In this document: one piece after another, positions 1 through 7,771 of the stretch
Layout of the letters: every line of letters starts with the position of its first letter
How positions within the stretch are numbered: position 1 is the stretch's first letter
NCBI GenBank assembly: GCA_001898825.1
Contig: MKVK01000018.1
Span: 62,001-126,000, forward strand
DNA from: Magnetospirillum sp. 64-120
GTDB taxonomy: Bacteria > Pseudomonadota > Alphaproteobacteria > Rhodospirillales > Magnetospirillaceae
Reading direction: 5' to 3'
DNA: 64,000 nt
Made by a program: the position numbers and the translations under genes
Notes under the pieces: model-generated
What the model was told of the DNA's origin: nothing
Seen by the model: only the letters and a program-made list of their open reading frames with translations
The model's database searches: none

Positions 1-86
1 TAGATTGCGAAGAGGGAGATTCCATAAATGCCATGCTTGAGCGAAATTTCGGCCGAGGACTTCGGCAGATCATTGATGGCTTCTGA
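1..86 (+). CDS. 3' end of an unidentified gene (partial)
   Basis: The frame starting at base 3 stays open for 27 codons and ends with TGA at 84-86, giving a C-terminus that ends RQIIDGF. The stop lies 14 bases before the next ATG, with a Shine-Dalgarno-like gaagaggtg between them, so the two genes are probably co-transcribed. Too little is visible to name a function. Base composition here is less GC-rich than the rest of the window, as in the next gene. Confidence 0.4.
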   Translation, partial: DCEEGDSINAMLERNFGRGLRQIIDGF

Positions 87-100
87 GAAGAGGTGTAAAT

Positions 101-577
101 ATGATCGGCGATATCATCATTTCTTGGGATGGATGCCACGAGCAGTCTCTTGATGACGACATTAGACAGTCAAGCGCAACATCCTCCGGACTCCAGGCAA
201 ACCTTCTTGTCGTTAGCAAAAAAACCACGCTAGACAACCAGATACAGGCGCTTGCTGTCTCTGCTGCCCTCGTCTCATCCGTAGATCAACACCCACTATT
301 ATCTGCATTCTTGGGGGCAGCGGTCTTGTCCTCTATCTCGCCGGTATCCGTCAGATTAATAACAGATCATGAATCGGATCTACTTAATGTCATCCTGCAA
401 ACCAAGATGCGAGCCATCATTGATCTGGATGAATTGCGACGTTTCCTTGGGAGCGATCAGGTGGCAGATCGTGCCGTCCAAGCCCTTTGCGATAAAGGAA
501 TATTAAAGCGCTCTAAAAACGGAGACATAGTCATAAGGCGGAATATTCTGGCAAACGTTAAAGTATGGAAAGAATAA
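101..577 (+). CDS. Hypothetical protein with winged-helix-like C-terminus
   Basis: I do not recognise this 158-residue protein. It has no signal peptide or clear membrane helix. The middle (about residues 45-85) is hydrophobic and small-residue rich. The last 50 residues read like a small winged-helix unit: two helices around DELRRFLG and DRAVQALCDKGIL followed by a basic hairpin (KRSKNGDIVIRR). That fold suggestion is inference only. The start is supported by the preceding gaagaggtg. The gene is distinctly AT-richer than its neighbours, which fits recently acquired accessory DNA at the edge of a mobile element. Confidence 0.6.
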   Translation: MIGDIIISWDGCHEQSLDDDIRQSSATSSGLQANLLVVSKKTTLDNQIQALAVSAALVSSVDQHPLLSAFLGAAVLSSISPVSVRLITDHESDLLNVILQTKMRAIIDLDELRRFLGSDQVADRAVQALCDKGILKRSKNGDIVIRRNILANVKVWKE

Positions 578-913
578 AAATCACACGACAACAAGGCGCA
601 TAAATGACTCGCCATATTAAATGCCTGCCGAAATTTACCAGGAAAATGGCGCAATTAACGCGATAACAATCACAAAAAAAGAGGTAAGCACAAAAACAGG
701 TGTCGTTTGGCACTAATTCCGCCAACTACTCATTGCAGATAGACCGCCCGCGGTGGTCAGGACCTGTCCGTTGCAAGCAGGCGTTCAATTCCGGGCCACC
801 AAACATCCAAAGCTGGGCCGGCACTTACCCTCGGGGAAGCTATCCCGCCTTCGCCGCCCAAAGCTGCCCGTCCCCTTCCGGCCCGTCATTGCCGAAACGA
901 GAGAGTCAATCCG
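578..913. other. Intergenic stretch, no gene recognised
   Basis: The first about 130 bases are AT-rich (runs of a and cacaaaaaaa); after about 740 the composition returns to high GC. No supported ORF, tRNA or clear terminator was seen. The composition switch may mark the boundary of an inserted accessory segment. Confidence 0.4.
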
Positions 914-1294
914 TCAGCCCTCCCCATTCAGCGCTGCCCCACCAAGGCCCAACTCGATCCGTTTCTTCTTCGACAGCCCCTGCGCGACGATGGCGTGCGA
1001 CCGGCGGATATAGTCCCGCAGATCGCCATCGGACAGACCGGGCGGAGCATAATGCTGAATCCACTTCAGGCCGCGTGACGCCAGGTATGGCGCCGGACGC
1101 AGGCCCGGCTGCTCCTTGAGAATCTCGTAGGACAGGTCGCTGACCTTGAAGGTGAATCTCGGCTCGTCATCGTCCCAGCCGCCGATCGCGAAGACCTTGC
1201 CGCCGACTTTCCAGACGTCGGCGCCGCCCCACTGGACCACATGGGTGGTGGCGGGAAGCGCCCGGCAGAACGCGTTGAATTCCTCGTAGATCAT
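914..1294 (-). CDS. MmcQ/YjbR family protein
   Basis: This is a small single-domain protein of the MmcQ/YjbR family (CyaY-like fold, proposed DNA-binding, function poorly known). The family pattern is visible: MIYEEFNAFCRALP at the N-terminus, then VVQWGGADVWKVGGKVFA, and a C-terminal GLSDGDLRDYIRRSHAIV. I chose the ATG at 1292-1294 because MIYEEF is the usual family N-terminus; the upstream GTG at 1324 would add ten atypical residues. It is transcribed opposite to the flanking genes and has no obvious operon partner. Length (126 residues) is typical. Confidence 0.75.
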   Translation of the reverse strand: MIYEEFNAFCRALPATTHVVQWGGADVWKVGGKVFAIGGWDDDEPRFTFKVSDLSYEILKEQPGLRPAPYLASRGLKWIQHYAPPGLSDGDLRDYIRRSHAIVAQGLSKKKRIELGLGGAALNGEG

Positions 1295-1403
1295 CCGTTC
1301 CGTCCAAATTGCAGCCGCCGACACCCCTCGATTATATTATGCCTCGCGCCGTGGTGGTGGAGGAAGGCGCTGCCGTTGGATTTCATCTTACGGAGACACC
1401 GCC

Positions 1404-1835
1404 ATGTTCCTTCTCGGCCCCCTCATGGTCCTGTCCGCCATCGGATTTTTCTGCTGGCTGCTGTTCACCCTGGCCGTCTTCGCCCTGCCCGCCTTCGTCG
1501 GTGTCACCATCGGCATCTGGTCCTTCCATACCGGAGCCGGCGCCCTGGGGGCCATCGTCGTCGGCCTGGTGGCCGCCGCAGCGACCTTCGGCATCGCGCA
1601 ACTGCTCCTGGCCTTCGTGCCGTGGGCCTGGGCGCGCCTGCTGATCGTCGCCGTCTATGCCACCCCGGCAGCCGTGGCGGGCTACAGTGCCACCCACGGC
1701 ATCGCCCAGATGGCCATGCCCTCCCCGGTCTGGCAGACCATCTTCTCCGTCGTCGGCGCGATCGCGGTCGGCATCACCGCCGTGGTGCGGGTCAGCGGCA
1801 TAGCGGCACCGCCCGGACAGCCGGGCAGGACGTGA
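1404..1835 (+). CDS. Small integral membrane protein, unknown function
   Basis: This 143-residue protein is almost entirely hydrophobic, with about four membrane segments (roughly 3-35, 45-70, 76-95 and 110-130) separated by short loops. A Shine-Dalgarno-like ggaga sits 7 bases before the ATG. I recognise no family motif. It stands at the head of the run of mobile-element genes, so a role in the element or in its maintenance is possible but not shown. Confidence 0.6.
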   Translation: MFLLGPLMVLSAIGFFCWLLFTLAVFALPAFVGVTIGIWSFHTGAGALGAIVVGLVAAAATFGIAQLLLAFVPWAWARLLIVAVYATPAAVAGYSATHGIAQMAMPSPVWQTIFSVVGAIAVGITAVVRVSGIAAPPGQPGRT

Positions 1836-2482
1836 CGGGGGGCATCCCGTTCACCATAGCCATCAGCCCTGGAAGCGGGAGCCGCGACACTTCCCCCGTC
1901 CGTTTCCCTACCGCCGATCACCGGCATGGCGCGCAGCGGGGCGGTAGCGGCGTGTCGCACAAGGCCCGACGAGCGGCCCATTCTCGCCGGAATCACCGCG
2001 GCCACCCCCAAGTCCCGATACCGCCGACGATCCCGCAGCACGGAGGAACGCTCTCCTGTCGAAGCACGGGGAAACCGTGCCAACCGTCCGGTCTGGACAG
2101 GGGGGCAAGGATCGCCGGACTTTGCCGCTTCCCCCTCCGGTCGCGACGGGCCGCCAGCATCTCCATGAGCGTTTCTGTCCTTTCGAGCGCCCCATACGGC
2201 CTCTCCGATGGGTGGATCTGGCCCAAGGCCGGCTGACACCTCGACCGCCTATGGCGCAACCGCGCCGTTGAAACTTTCTTCCCCTGGGGAACCACCCCAC
2301 GCGGCAGGCCGCGCGGGGACCCCGGATTCGCCCATTCCTCGCGAGGCAAGAAAGTCCCCCCGCCGCCGTCCTCCGCTGCGCTGCGGCCCCATGGGGTGCG
2401 CCGGCGATCGCCTTGGGCCGGGCGATCACCATCGAGGCCGCAAGGGTGCGGGCTCGGCACCAGAGATCACGGAGACATCATC
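1836..2482. other. 650-bp gene-free GC-rich stretch
   Basis: Several long open frames exist on both strands here, but they are Arg/Pro/Gly-rich and look like by-products of high GC. Around 2295-2325 there is a GC-rich interrupted dyad (CGCGG...CCGCG flanked by C and G runs). I see no recognisable gene, RNA or repeat family. The stretch may hold the promoter for the DUF736 gene that follows. Confidence 0.4.
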
Positions 2483-2809
2483 ATGGCGACCATCGGCACC
2501 TTCAAGAAGTCCGGCAACGACTACACCGGCGAGATCGTCACCCTCAGCGTCCAGGCCAAGAACGTCCGCATCCTCCCCGATGCCCGTGCCGCCGGCGAGA
2601 ACGCCCCCAGCCACCGCATCTTCATCGGCCGCGTCGAGATCGGCGCCGCCTGGTCCAAGCGCTCCAACGAGGGCCGCGACTACCTGGGCCTCAAGCTGGA
2701 CGACCCGAGCTTCAACGCTCCGATCTACGCCAACCTGGTCACCGACGAGGAAGGCGACGGCTTCAGCCTCATCTGGTCCCGCCCCCAGGGCCGCCGCAAC
2801 GGCGATTGA
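2483..2809 (+). CDS. DUF736 family protein (copy 1)
   Basis: This 108-residue protein has the DUF736 pattern: an N-terminal IGTFKKSGNDYTGEI, a central ENAPSHRIFIGRVEIGAAW, then DYLGLKLDDPSFNAPIYANL and a C-terminal FSLIWSRP. DUF736 proteins are a hallmark of alphaproteobacterial plasmids and ICEs; their role is unknown. The start follows ggagacatcatc and matches the second copy at 8807-9145, which begins MAHIGNFTRTAEGYTG. Having two paralogues in one element is common for this family. Confidence 0.8.
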   Translation: MATIGTFKKSGNDYTGEIVTLSVQAKNVRILPDARAAGENAPSHRIFIGRVEIGAAWSKRSNEGRDYLGLKLDDPSFNAPIYANLVTDEEGDGFSLIWSRPQGRRNGD

Positions 2810-2878
2810 TGCCCCGGGAAACCCCGCCCGGTCGGTCCGGGCGGGGTGCCGCCCCCATCGAACGCAAAGGAACGGACC

Positions 2879-3148
2879 ATGAGCCGCTACTCCCTCGAAC
2901 CACGCGACATCGCCGACCGGCATCTGGAAATCGTCATCGGCTGGGACCCGCCGCTTCACACCTATTTCGTCCAGGTCCTCGACCCGACCTGCGACGAGGA
3001 AGATTCCGGCTTTGAAATTCTCTGGTGCGGCGTCACGCCCGGCGAAATCCCCTCGGCCGACGAGGCGATCCTGCTGATCGCACCCTGGGCCGTCATCCCC
3101 GCCGGTCTGCGCGCCACCCTTATCGCCGACCGCGCCGCGAAGCCGTAG
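2879..3148 (+). CDS. Conserved hypothetical mobile-element protein
   Basis: This acidic 89-residue protein starts at the ATG 2879, preceded by aaaggaacgg. It has no membrane segment or signal peptide and no motif I can name. Its position just downstream of the DUF736 gene, same strand and about 70 bases away, suggests they belong to the same accessory operon of the element. Confidence 0.5.
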   Translation: MSRYSLEPRDIADRHLEIVIGWDPPLHTYFVQVLDPTCDEEDSGFEILWCGVTPGEIPSADEAILLIAPWAVIPAGLRATLIADRAAKP

Positions 3149-3481
3149 GCCGCGCACGACTCTGCCGGACCCGCCGAAGGTGGGTCCGGCGCTCCCGCGC
3201 CGTCGTTCCCCCACCCCCGCCCCCTCCCCCAGGGGAGGGGCGCGATGCCGCCGCAGGCGTCATCACGGAAAACAACCCCCGTCTGCTCAGATCGTCCCAG
3301 GGTGCCATGCGGAGTCATGACGCCTCAAGGTCGTGCGGCCCCTCCAATTTTGTTTCCGCTGCCCTCCAACAAAATCGGCTCCTCCGCGCGCCGGCTGTGC
3401 CGGTCGCCGGGGCGAACCTTGACCCGTCCCGATCCCGCATGGCCGCGAGCGCCGTCTTTCACCGACGTCGAGGAGATGACG
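3149..3481. other. Gene-free GC-rich stretch
   Basis: The stretch includes a C/G-rich dyad at about 3215-3240 (cccctcccccaggggagggg), which may be a terminator-like hairpin for the gene before it. Nothing else is recognised. Confidence 0.35.
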
Positions 3482-3622
3482 ATGACGCTCGAACAGCATA
3501 TCGAGGAACTGCGCGCCGAACTTCGGAACTGCATCAGCCGCAAGGAACGACGTCAGATTGAACGCGACCTCGAGATGGCCCGCGACGAACTCGCCCGCCG
3601 TCCCGCCGCGGAGCCGCGATAG
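3482..3622 (+). CDS. Small charged helical protein
   Basis: A 46-residue protein, MTLEQHIEELRAEL onward, is predicted to be a single highly charged amphipathic helix or coiled coil (alternating E, R, L). The second ATG at 3482 is preferred because aggag lies 7 bases upstream; the ATG at 3476 abuts that sequence. Small helical proteins of this kind are common next to toxin-antitoxin pairs and mobile-element genes. No function can be assigned. Confidence 0.45.
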   Translation: MTLEQHIEELRAELRNCISRKERRQIERDLEMARDELARRPAAEPR

Positions 3623-3660
3623 CGGCCACGGCCGCCCGTGGCCGTTGATCCGCCGCTGTC

Positions 3661-3690
3661 AATGCTGTAATATGCAGCAATTACAGCATT
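3661..3690. promoter_or_regulatory. Palindromic operator of the toxin-antitoxin pair
   Basis: A perfect 10-bp inverted repeat, AATGCTGTAA and TTACAGCATT, is separated by ten bases and lies 14 bases before the antitoxin ATG. Phd/YefM antitoxins bind palindromes over their own promoter, so this is most simply the autoregulatory operator. Confidence 0.65.
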
Positions 3691-3704
3691 TGCAGGAAGG
3701 CGCC

Positions 3705-3974
3705 ATGCCGAACACCTCCGGCACCTATTCCACCAGCGACCTGTCGCGCAAGTCCGGCGACATCATCGCCGAGGCCCTGCGCCATCCGGTCACCATCACC
3801 CAGCGCAACAAGCCGCGCCTGGTTCTGCTCTCCGTCGAGGACTACCAGCGCCTCCGCCATCGCGCCGACACGCGCACCGCCGGCACGCTGGAGACCATGC
3901 CGGACAACCTCCTCGCCGAGGTCGAGGACGCCGTGGCCGCCTATGCGGAGGCCGAGGAAAGCGGCCAGCCGTGA
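3705..3974 (+). CDS. Phd/YefM-family antitoxin
   Basis: The 89-residue protein has the Phd/YefM layout: an N-terminal DNA-binding part (SDLSRKSGDIIAEALRHPVTITQRNKPRLVLLSVEDYQRL) and an acidic C-terminal tail that would wrap the toxin (AEVEDAVAAYAEAEESG). The ATG follows caggaagg. The stop overlaps the start of the next gene (GTGA), as in most toxin-antitoxin operons. It probably represses its own promoter through the dyad just upstream. Confidence 0.8.
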   Translation: MPNTSGTYSTSDLSRKSGDIIAEALRHPVTITQRNKPRLVLLSVEDYQRLRHRADTRTAGTLETMPDNLLAEVEDAVAAYAEAEESGQP

Positions 3975-4384
3975 GCTACGACGACATCCAGACCGCCTGC
4001 GTCATCCGCTATCCCTATCTGTGGGTCCGCGAAGCGCAACAGGGCGAAACAGAGGGACGCAAGGAGCGGCCGGTGGCAGTCGGCGTCCGGGTGTCCCGGC
4101 CCGGCGGCGACCTGCTGCTGCTGTTCGCCATCACCACCAAGCAGCCGGAGCCGGCCCGTTTCGCCTGCGAAATCCCGCCCATCGAGAAGCGCCGCGCCGG
4201 ACTCGATCCGGACCTTCGCCTGTGGGTCATTCTCGACGAATACAACACCGACGTCGTCGGCCAGTCCTTCTATCTGGAGCCGGACCCGCCGATCGGACGC
4301 TTCAGCAAGGCCTTCTTCCTGCCGCTCGTCCGCGCCTTCATCACTCGTCGCAAAAATCTGAGCGGAATCAACCGGACGCGATAG
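3971..4384 (+). CDS. Probable toxin, PemK/MazF-like
   Basis: The gene starts with GTG overlapping the antitoxin stop. The 137-residue product resembles the PemK/MazF endoribonuclease group in outline: a basic RKERPVAVGVRV strand followed by LLLLFAITTKQP, where the family has its conserved RP and T-S positions. The match is weak and I assign it mainly by context, since it is translationally coupled to a Phd-type antitoxin. A different plasmid-stabilisation toxin fold is possible. It probably stabilises the element after excision. Confidence 0.55.
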   Translation: MSYDDIQTACVIRYPYLWVREAQQGETEGRKERPVAVGVRVSRPGGDLLLLFAITTKQPEPARFACEIPPIEKRRAGLDPDLRLWVILDEYNTDVVGQSFYLEPDPPIGRFSKAFFLPLVRAFITRRKNLSGINRTR

Positions 4385-4492
4385 CCGGGCGCATCCGGCA
4401 CGCCGGACCGGGCTCACTTCCGCCGGGTACTCCGCTCCACGAAGCCCCTTTCAGGGTCTCCGCACCCGAGGGGTGACGATCCCTTGCGCAGC

Positions 4493-4741
4493 CTAATCCG
4501 CATCGCCCGTCGAGGCGGAGCGACCGGGCGGCGGCCCTTTGCGCAGCAAGTCGGACGGCTCGACGCCCAGCGCCTCCGCCAGTTGCCCCACCACATCGAT
4601 GCTGGCGGCATAGACGCATCGCTCCAGGGCGCTGATGTAAGTCCGGTCGATCCCCGCCCGATGGGCAAGCTCCTCCTGCGACAGGCCGCGCTCCTGTCGG
4701 CAGATGCGCAGATTTCGGGCCAGCACCTCTCGAATCTCCAT
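4493..4741 (-). CDS. XRE-family regulator, QseC-like
   Basis: An 82-residue Cro/CI-type protein: the helix-turn-helix is LSQEELAHRAGIDRTYISALER and the rest is a short dimerisation tail. The start MEIREVL (4741) is preferred because the repeated operator boxes lie just upstream; a longer N-terminus is possible. It is divergent from a DUF2285 gene. In Mesorhizobium ICEMlSym, the divergent regulator QseC and the DUF2285 antiactivator QseM form a switch that silences ICE transfer in most cells; the same arrangement here supports a QseC-like role. Confidence 0.7.
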   Translation of the reverse strand: MEIREVLARNLRICRQERGLSQEELAHRAGIDRTYISALERCVYAASIDVVGQLAEALGVEPSDLLRKGPPPGRSASTGDAD

Positions 4742-4764
4742 GCCCCAGAGGGCGCCCGATTGAA

Positions 4765-4787
4765 GAGTATTCAACCACGGAGTATTC
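4765..4787. promoter_or_regulatory. Tandem operator boxes upstream of the XRE gene
   Basis: GAGTATTC occurs at 4765-4772 and again at 4780-4787, a 15-base period. Each box is an imperfect palindrome (GARTAYTC). The position, 24-46 bases upstream of the XRE start, fits an autoregulatory operator of the XRE protein. Confidence 0.5.
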
Positions 4788-4846
4788 TCTACAAAATGCA
4801 GTTGAGCCATTGAGGCGACCACCGGAACTTCCCCAGGTTACCCACA

Positions 4847-4908
4847 TCAGCGATAGACGTGATGCCTTCAACGCATCACCAAAAAGAGTGCAATTGCCCT
4901 ATCGCTGA
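4847..4908. promoter_or_regulatory. Nested inverted repeats between the divergent genes
   Basis: A 10-bp inverted pair (TCAGCGATAG at 4847-4856, CTATCGCTGA at 4899-4908) encloses a second dyad, GTGATGC/GCATCAC (4859-4865 and 4873-4879). They lie upstream of the QseM-like gene and may be further binding sites or a structured leader. Confidence 0.4.
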
Positions 4909-4958
4909 ACAGGATGCGTGATAGAATTTGAGAAGATGACCCTTGGGGAAGAAGCGGG

Positions 4959-5222
4959 ATGACCGGGCCAGACTTTGAAGACCGTCCGCCGGACGGCCTC
5001 CGCGTCACGTCCTATGACGAGCGCCATTTGGCAACCTATATCAGGCTGTTGGATGCCGATTCCGAAGGGGCCGATTGGCGAGACGTGGTCGCCATCATCT
5101 TCGGCCTCGACCCCGACCGCGACCCCGAACGGGCCAGGATTGTCCATGACAGCCATCTGGCACGGGCACGCTGGATGACCGAAATCGGCTATCGCTATCT
5201 GGTGGAGCCCCGCCTGCAATAA
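4959..5222 (+). CDS. DUF2285 protein, QseM-like antiactivator
   Basis: An 87-residue stand-alone DUF2285 protein (DGLRVTSYDERHLATYIRLLDADSEGADW, then RIVHDSHLARARWMTEIGYRYL). In ICEMlSym of Mesorhizobium, QseM is such a protein and blocks both TraR and the transfer activator FseA. Here it is divergent from the XRE gene and followed by an FseA-like frameshifted gene, the same order as in that system. The ATG follows ggggaagaagcggg. I see no traR/traI quorum-sensing genes in the window, so the input signal is unknown. Confidence 0.7.
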   Translation: MTGPDFEDRPPDGLRVTSYDERHLATYIRLLDADSEGADWRDVVAIIFGLDPDRDPERARIVHDSHLARARWMTEIGYRYLVEPRLQ

Positions 5223-5364
5223 GGCATAGGGCAGTCCTTACGGACAGGGCATCCTTCCGCTCAACCCGATGTGGAACCGCAGTCTATCGCTTTGGTTGAA
5301 CTCGTGAAACGTTGAGCACTCCGCTTTCGGGCTACAGGCCCCCACCCGTTACGGAGGATGTTCG

Positions 5365-6139
5365 ATGCCGACCCCTTTTTGGCGTTCGGAATCGGCGCAG
5401 GACCGATTGAACCGATTGGACCGCCCAGGCTTCGCTTTCGAGTTCCTGCGGCGCAATCCGAACTACCGTAGCGACTGGTCCCAGACCCGGCACCGGGTCG
5501 CCCAAGGCATTCTCGACGCCCACGATGCCCAGGCCGAGTTGACGCGCCGCTGGGGGCTGTGCTTTTGCCCCTGATCCGGATGGACACGATCTCCCGCTCT
5601 GGCGCCCGGAAGTCTTTCCCGGCACCGTAATTCTGGTTCCGGCGCCGGAAGGCTTCGACGGCGCACGACACATCGACCTTTCCACCTTGGGTCCATTCGC
5701 CGTCGACTGGCGAAACACCTCCGGCCATCACCTGGTTCTCGCCGACACCGGAGGCGACCACTATCTCTGCCTCGCCGAAACCCAGACCGGCCGTGGCTTA
5801 GCGGCAATCCTGCCGCTTGATGCCGCTTTCGATCTGCGCATCGAGGCCATGATCCGCCTCTCCCGCCGTCTGCGCGGCCGTGCCGCTGGACCGTTGTTCG
5901 CCCTGGGCCTGACGCCACAACGGCGAGCCCGGCTGATCCAGTTGCTCCACGCCCTCGATTTCCGTCTCGCCGGAGCCGGCCCGCGCGAGATCGCCGCCAC
6001 CCTCCTCGACGCCCAGGCGGCAACCCTGCCGGCCATCGAATGGAAAAGCTCGGCGACGCGTCGCAAAGCCAACCGCCTGATCCGCGACGCCCAGGATTTG
6101 ATGAACGGCGGATATCGCAAACTGCTGCGCGGCGGCTGA
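5365..6139 (+). CDS. FseA-like ICE transfer activator (DUF6499-DUF2285, +1 frameshift)
   Basis: Two frames encode one protein. Frame one (5365-5574) gives a 70-residue DUF6499 domain (DRLNRLDRPGFAFEFLRRNP) ending LCFCP-stop. The +1 frame is open from 5573 to 6139 and gives a DUF2285 domain, beginning DPDGHDLPLWRPEVFPG. Slipping by one base at CCC-TGA joins WGLCFCP directly to DPDG and yields 257 residues without a gap. In Mesorhizobium ICEs the equivalent pair (msi172-msi171) is fused by programmed +1 frameshifting to make FseA, which turns on the excisionase gene. The DUF2285 half has no good start codon near the junction, which also argues for fusion. The start follows cggagg. A base-insertion error in the CCCC run is the alternative. 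Confidence 0.75.
5566..5575 (+). promoter_or_regulatory. Candidate programmed +1 frameshift site
   Basis: The codons read TGC CCC TGA T. A proline codon CCC followed by the slow stop TGA is a favourable context for a +1 slip; skipping the T at 5572 puts the ribosome into the DUF2285 frame. Confidence 0.6.
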
Positions 6140-6290
6140 CGTCGCCGACCGCGTCAGGGGCGACCGCGTCAGGGGGGACACGGATTTCTCCCGAATCTTC
6201 GTCCTCCTCCCACGCCCCGATTCTTCGCCACCGTGATCCCGTCACGCCGCCTGCGATCGGCGGCGCCCTCGACCCACACGGAGGCATACG

Positions 6291-6530
6291 ATGCCCATGG
6301 AAACCGCGACGCGTTATGTCCGCACCCACGAGGCCGCCAAGCTGCTCAGCCTGTCGGCCCGCACCCTGGAGAAGTACCGCTGCCACGGCACCGGCCCGGT
6401 CTTCCGCAAACTGGGCGGGCGCGTCGTCTACGCCATCGACGATCTGGAAGCCTGGGCCGAACAATCGGCTTGCCGCTCGACCTCGGACCCACATTACGAC
6501 ACCGCCCGCCTGGCCGGACGGGCGCGCTGA
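6291..6530 (+). CDS. AlpA/MerR-like excisionase (RdfS-like)
   Basis: The 79-residue protein is a winged-helix DNA-binding module of the AlpA/excisionase type: TRYVRTHEAAKLLSLSARTLEKYR, then GPVFRKLGGRVVYAIDDLEAWAEQ, the usual recognition helix and wing. In tripartite and ICEMlSym-type elements the recombination directionality factor RdfS is of this type and lies downstream of FseA, which activates it. The same order here suggests it promotes excision. The start follows cacacggagg. The partner integrase is not in the window. Confidence 0.7.
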   Translation: MPMETATRYVRTHEAAKLLSLSARTLEKYRCHGTGPVFRKLGGRVVYAIDDLEAWAEQSACRSTSDPHYDTARLAGRAR

Positions 6531-6890
6531 GACGCCCATGGCTGCCCACCGTGTCACCCATCCACGTCGGCAGCCCCACCTCCCGGAAGTTATCCACCAT
6601 TTTCGTGCATAAGCCTGGGGATAAGCCATGAATCCGCCCGTCCTGTCAAAAGCCCGGCGTCCCGCACCATCGGGAATTCACCCCCGATGTCATCAGGAGG
6701 CGGAACGAGCTGTAACCCATTGGTCAAAAAGCTCTGCCCCGATCTCTCCGAACATCCCCAGTCAGGAATCCATCGGCGTCCTTCCAACGGAACAAGCCGC
6801 CACCGTCCGGTACGCGAAGCCGGCCTTCTACCCTCTGCCCGAATCCGCGCCATCGTTCTGCCATCGTCCGCGCCATACGGGGAGACGGCC
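6531..6890. other. Gene-free stretch with paired DnaA-box-like sites
   Basis: TTATCCACC at 6590-6598 and, on the other strand, TTATCCCC (read from 6617-6624) face each other across about 20 bases. They resemble DnaA boxes and sit just upstream of parA. This could be a replication or partition site, but two imperfect boxes are weak evidence. An ORF at 6628-6894 is unconvincing. Confidence 0.3.
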
Positions 6891-7529
6891 ATGATCGTCG
6901 CCCTGCTCAACCAGAAGGGCGGCACCGGCAAGACCACCCTCGCTCTGCACCTCGCCGGAGCCTGGGCCCGACAGGGCAAGCGCGTCATGTTGATCGACGC
7001 CGATCCCCAAGGCTCGGCGCTCGACTGGTCGCAGCAGCGCGCCCGCCAGGGCCTGCCGCGCCTGTTCGGCATCGTCGGCCTGGCCCGCGACACCGTGCAT
7101 CGGGAAGCCCCCGAGATGGCGGATCACGTCGATCATGTCGTCATCGACGGGCCGCCGCGTATCGCCGCGCTGATGCGCTCGGCGCTGCTGGCCGCCGATC
7201 TGGTGCTGCTGCCGGTCCAGCCGTCGCCGTTCGACGGCTGGGGCTCGTCCGAGATGCTGGCCCTGCTCGGCGAGGCGCGGCTTTTCCGCCCCGGACTCGA
7301 CGCCCGTTTCGTGCTCAACCGCTGCGCCAGCCGCACCGTCATCGCCCGCGACATCGCCGAAACGCTGGCCGAGCAAGATCCGCCGGCCCTGCGCACCACC
7401 ATCGGCCAGCGCGTCGTCTTCGCCGATGCGGCACGGACCGGGCACTTGGCGTTCGAGATGGGCGGGAGCACTGCCGCTGCTCGCGAAATCGCCGCCCTCG
7501 CCGCCGAAGTGGCGAGGATCGCGCCATGA
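6891..7529 (+). CDS. parA: ParA-family partition ATPase
   Basis: A 212-residue ParA/MinD-type ATPase starting MIVALLNQKGGTGKTT, with the deviant Walker A at residues 8-16. LIDADPQGSALDW follows as the A' motif and VVIDGPPR as the Walker B. Small ParA proteins of this length are standard in these ICEs and promote stable inheritance of the excised circle. The ATG follows gggagacggcc. It overlaps the next gene by four bases, so the two are translationally coupled. Confidence 0.85.
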   Translation: MIVALLNQKGGTGKTTLALHLAGAWARQGKRVMLIDADPQGSALDWSQQRARQGLPRLFGIVGLARDTVHREAPEMADHVDHVVIDGPPRIAALMRSALLAADLVLLPVQPSPFDGWGSSEMLALLGEARLFRPGLDARFVLNRCASRTVIARDIAETLAEQDPPALRTTIGQRVVFADAARTGHLAFEMGGSTAAAREIAALAAEVARIAP

Positions 7530-7771
7530 CCGGACACCCGCCCAAACGCGCCTTCACCGCCCGTCCGGGGGGCGCCGAGCGCTGGATCAGGACCCCCGAC
7601 ACCCCGCCACGGCCGGCTGGCGCCTTCACCGCCCGTCTGACCATCGACGTCACGCCAGCGTTGCGCGGGCGGATCAAGGTCGTTGCCTTCCAACGCGGCC
7701 TGACCGTCGCCGACATGCTGCGCGGACTGCTGGCCCGTGAATTCCCCGGCGGCGCAGGAGAGACCCCATGA
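7526..7771 (+). CDS. Small RHH-like protein coupled to ParA
   Basis: The 81-residue protein starts at the ATGA overlap with parA. Its C-terminal half (GAFTARLTIDVTPALRGRIKVVAFQRGLTVADMLRGLLAREF) fits a ribbon-helix-helix fold: one strand followed by two helices. Such proteins usually act as the DNA-binding partner of small ParA ATPases. Its own stop overlaps the start of the DUF2840 gene. Confidence 0.6.
   Translation: MTGHPPKRAFTARPGGAERWIRTPDTPPRPAGAFTARLTIDVTPALRGRIKVVAFQRGLTVADMLRGLLAREFPGGAGETP

Noticed and set aside
6628-6894. An 88-residue ORF upstream of parA
   Set aside because: There is no ribosome site, no family pattern, and it overlaps the parA start; treated as intergenic.
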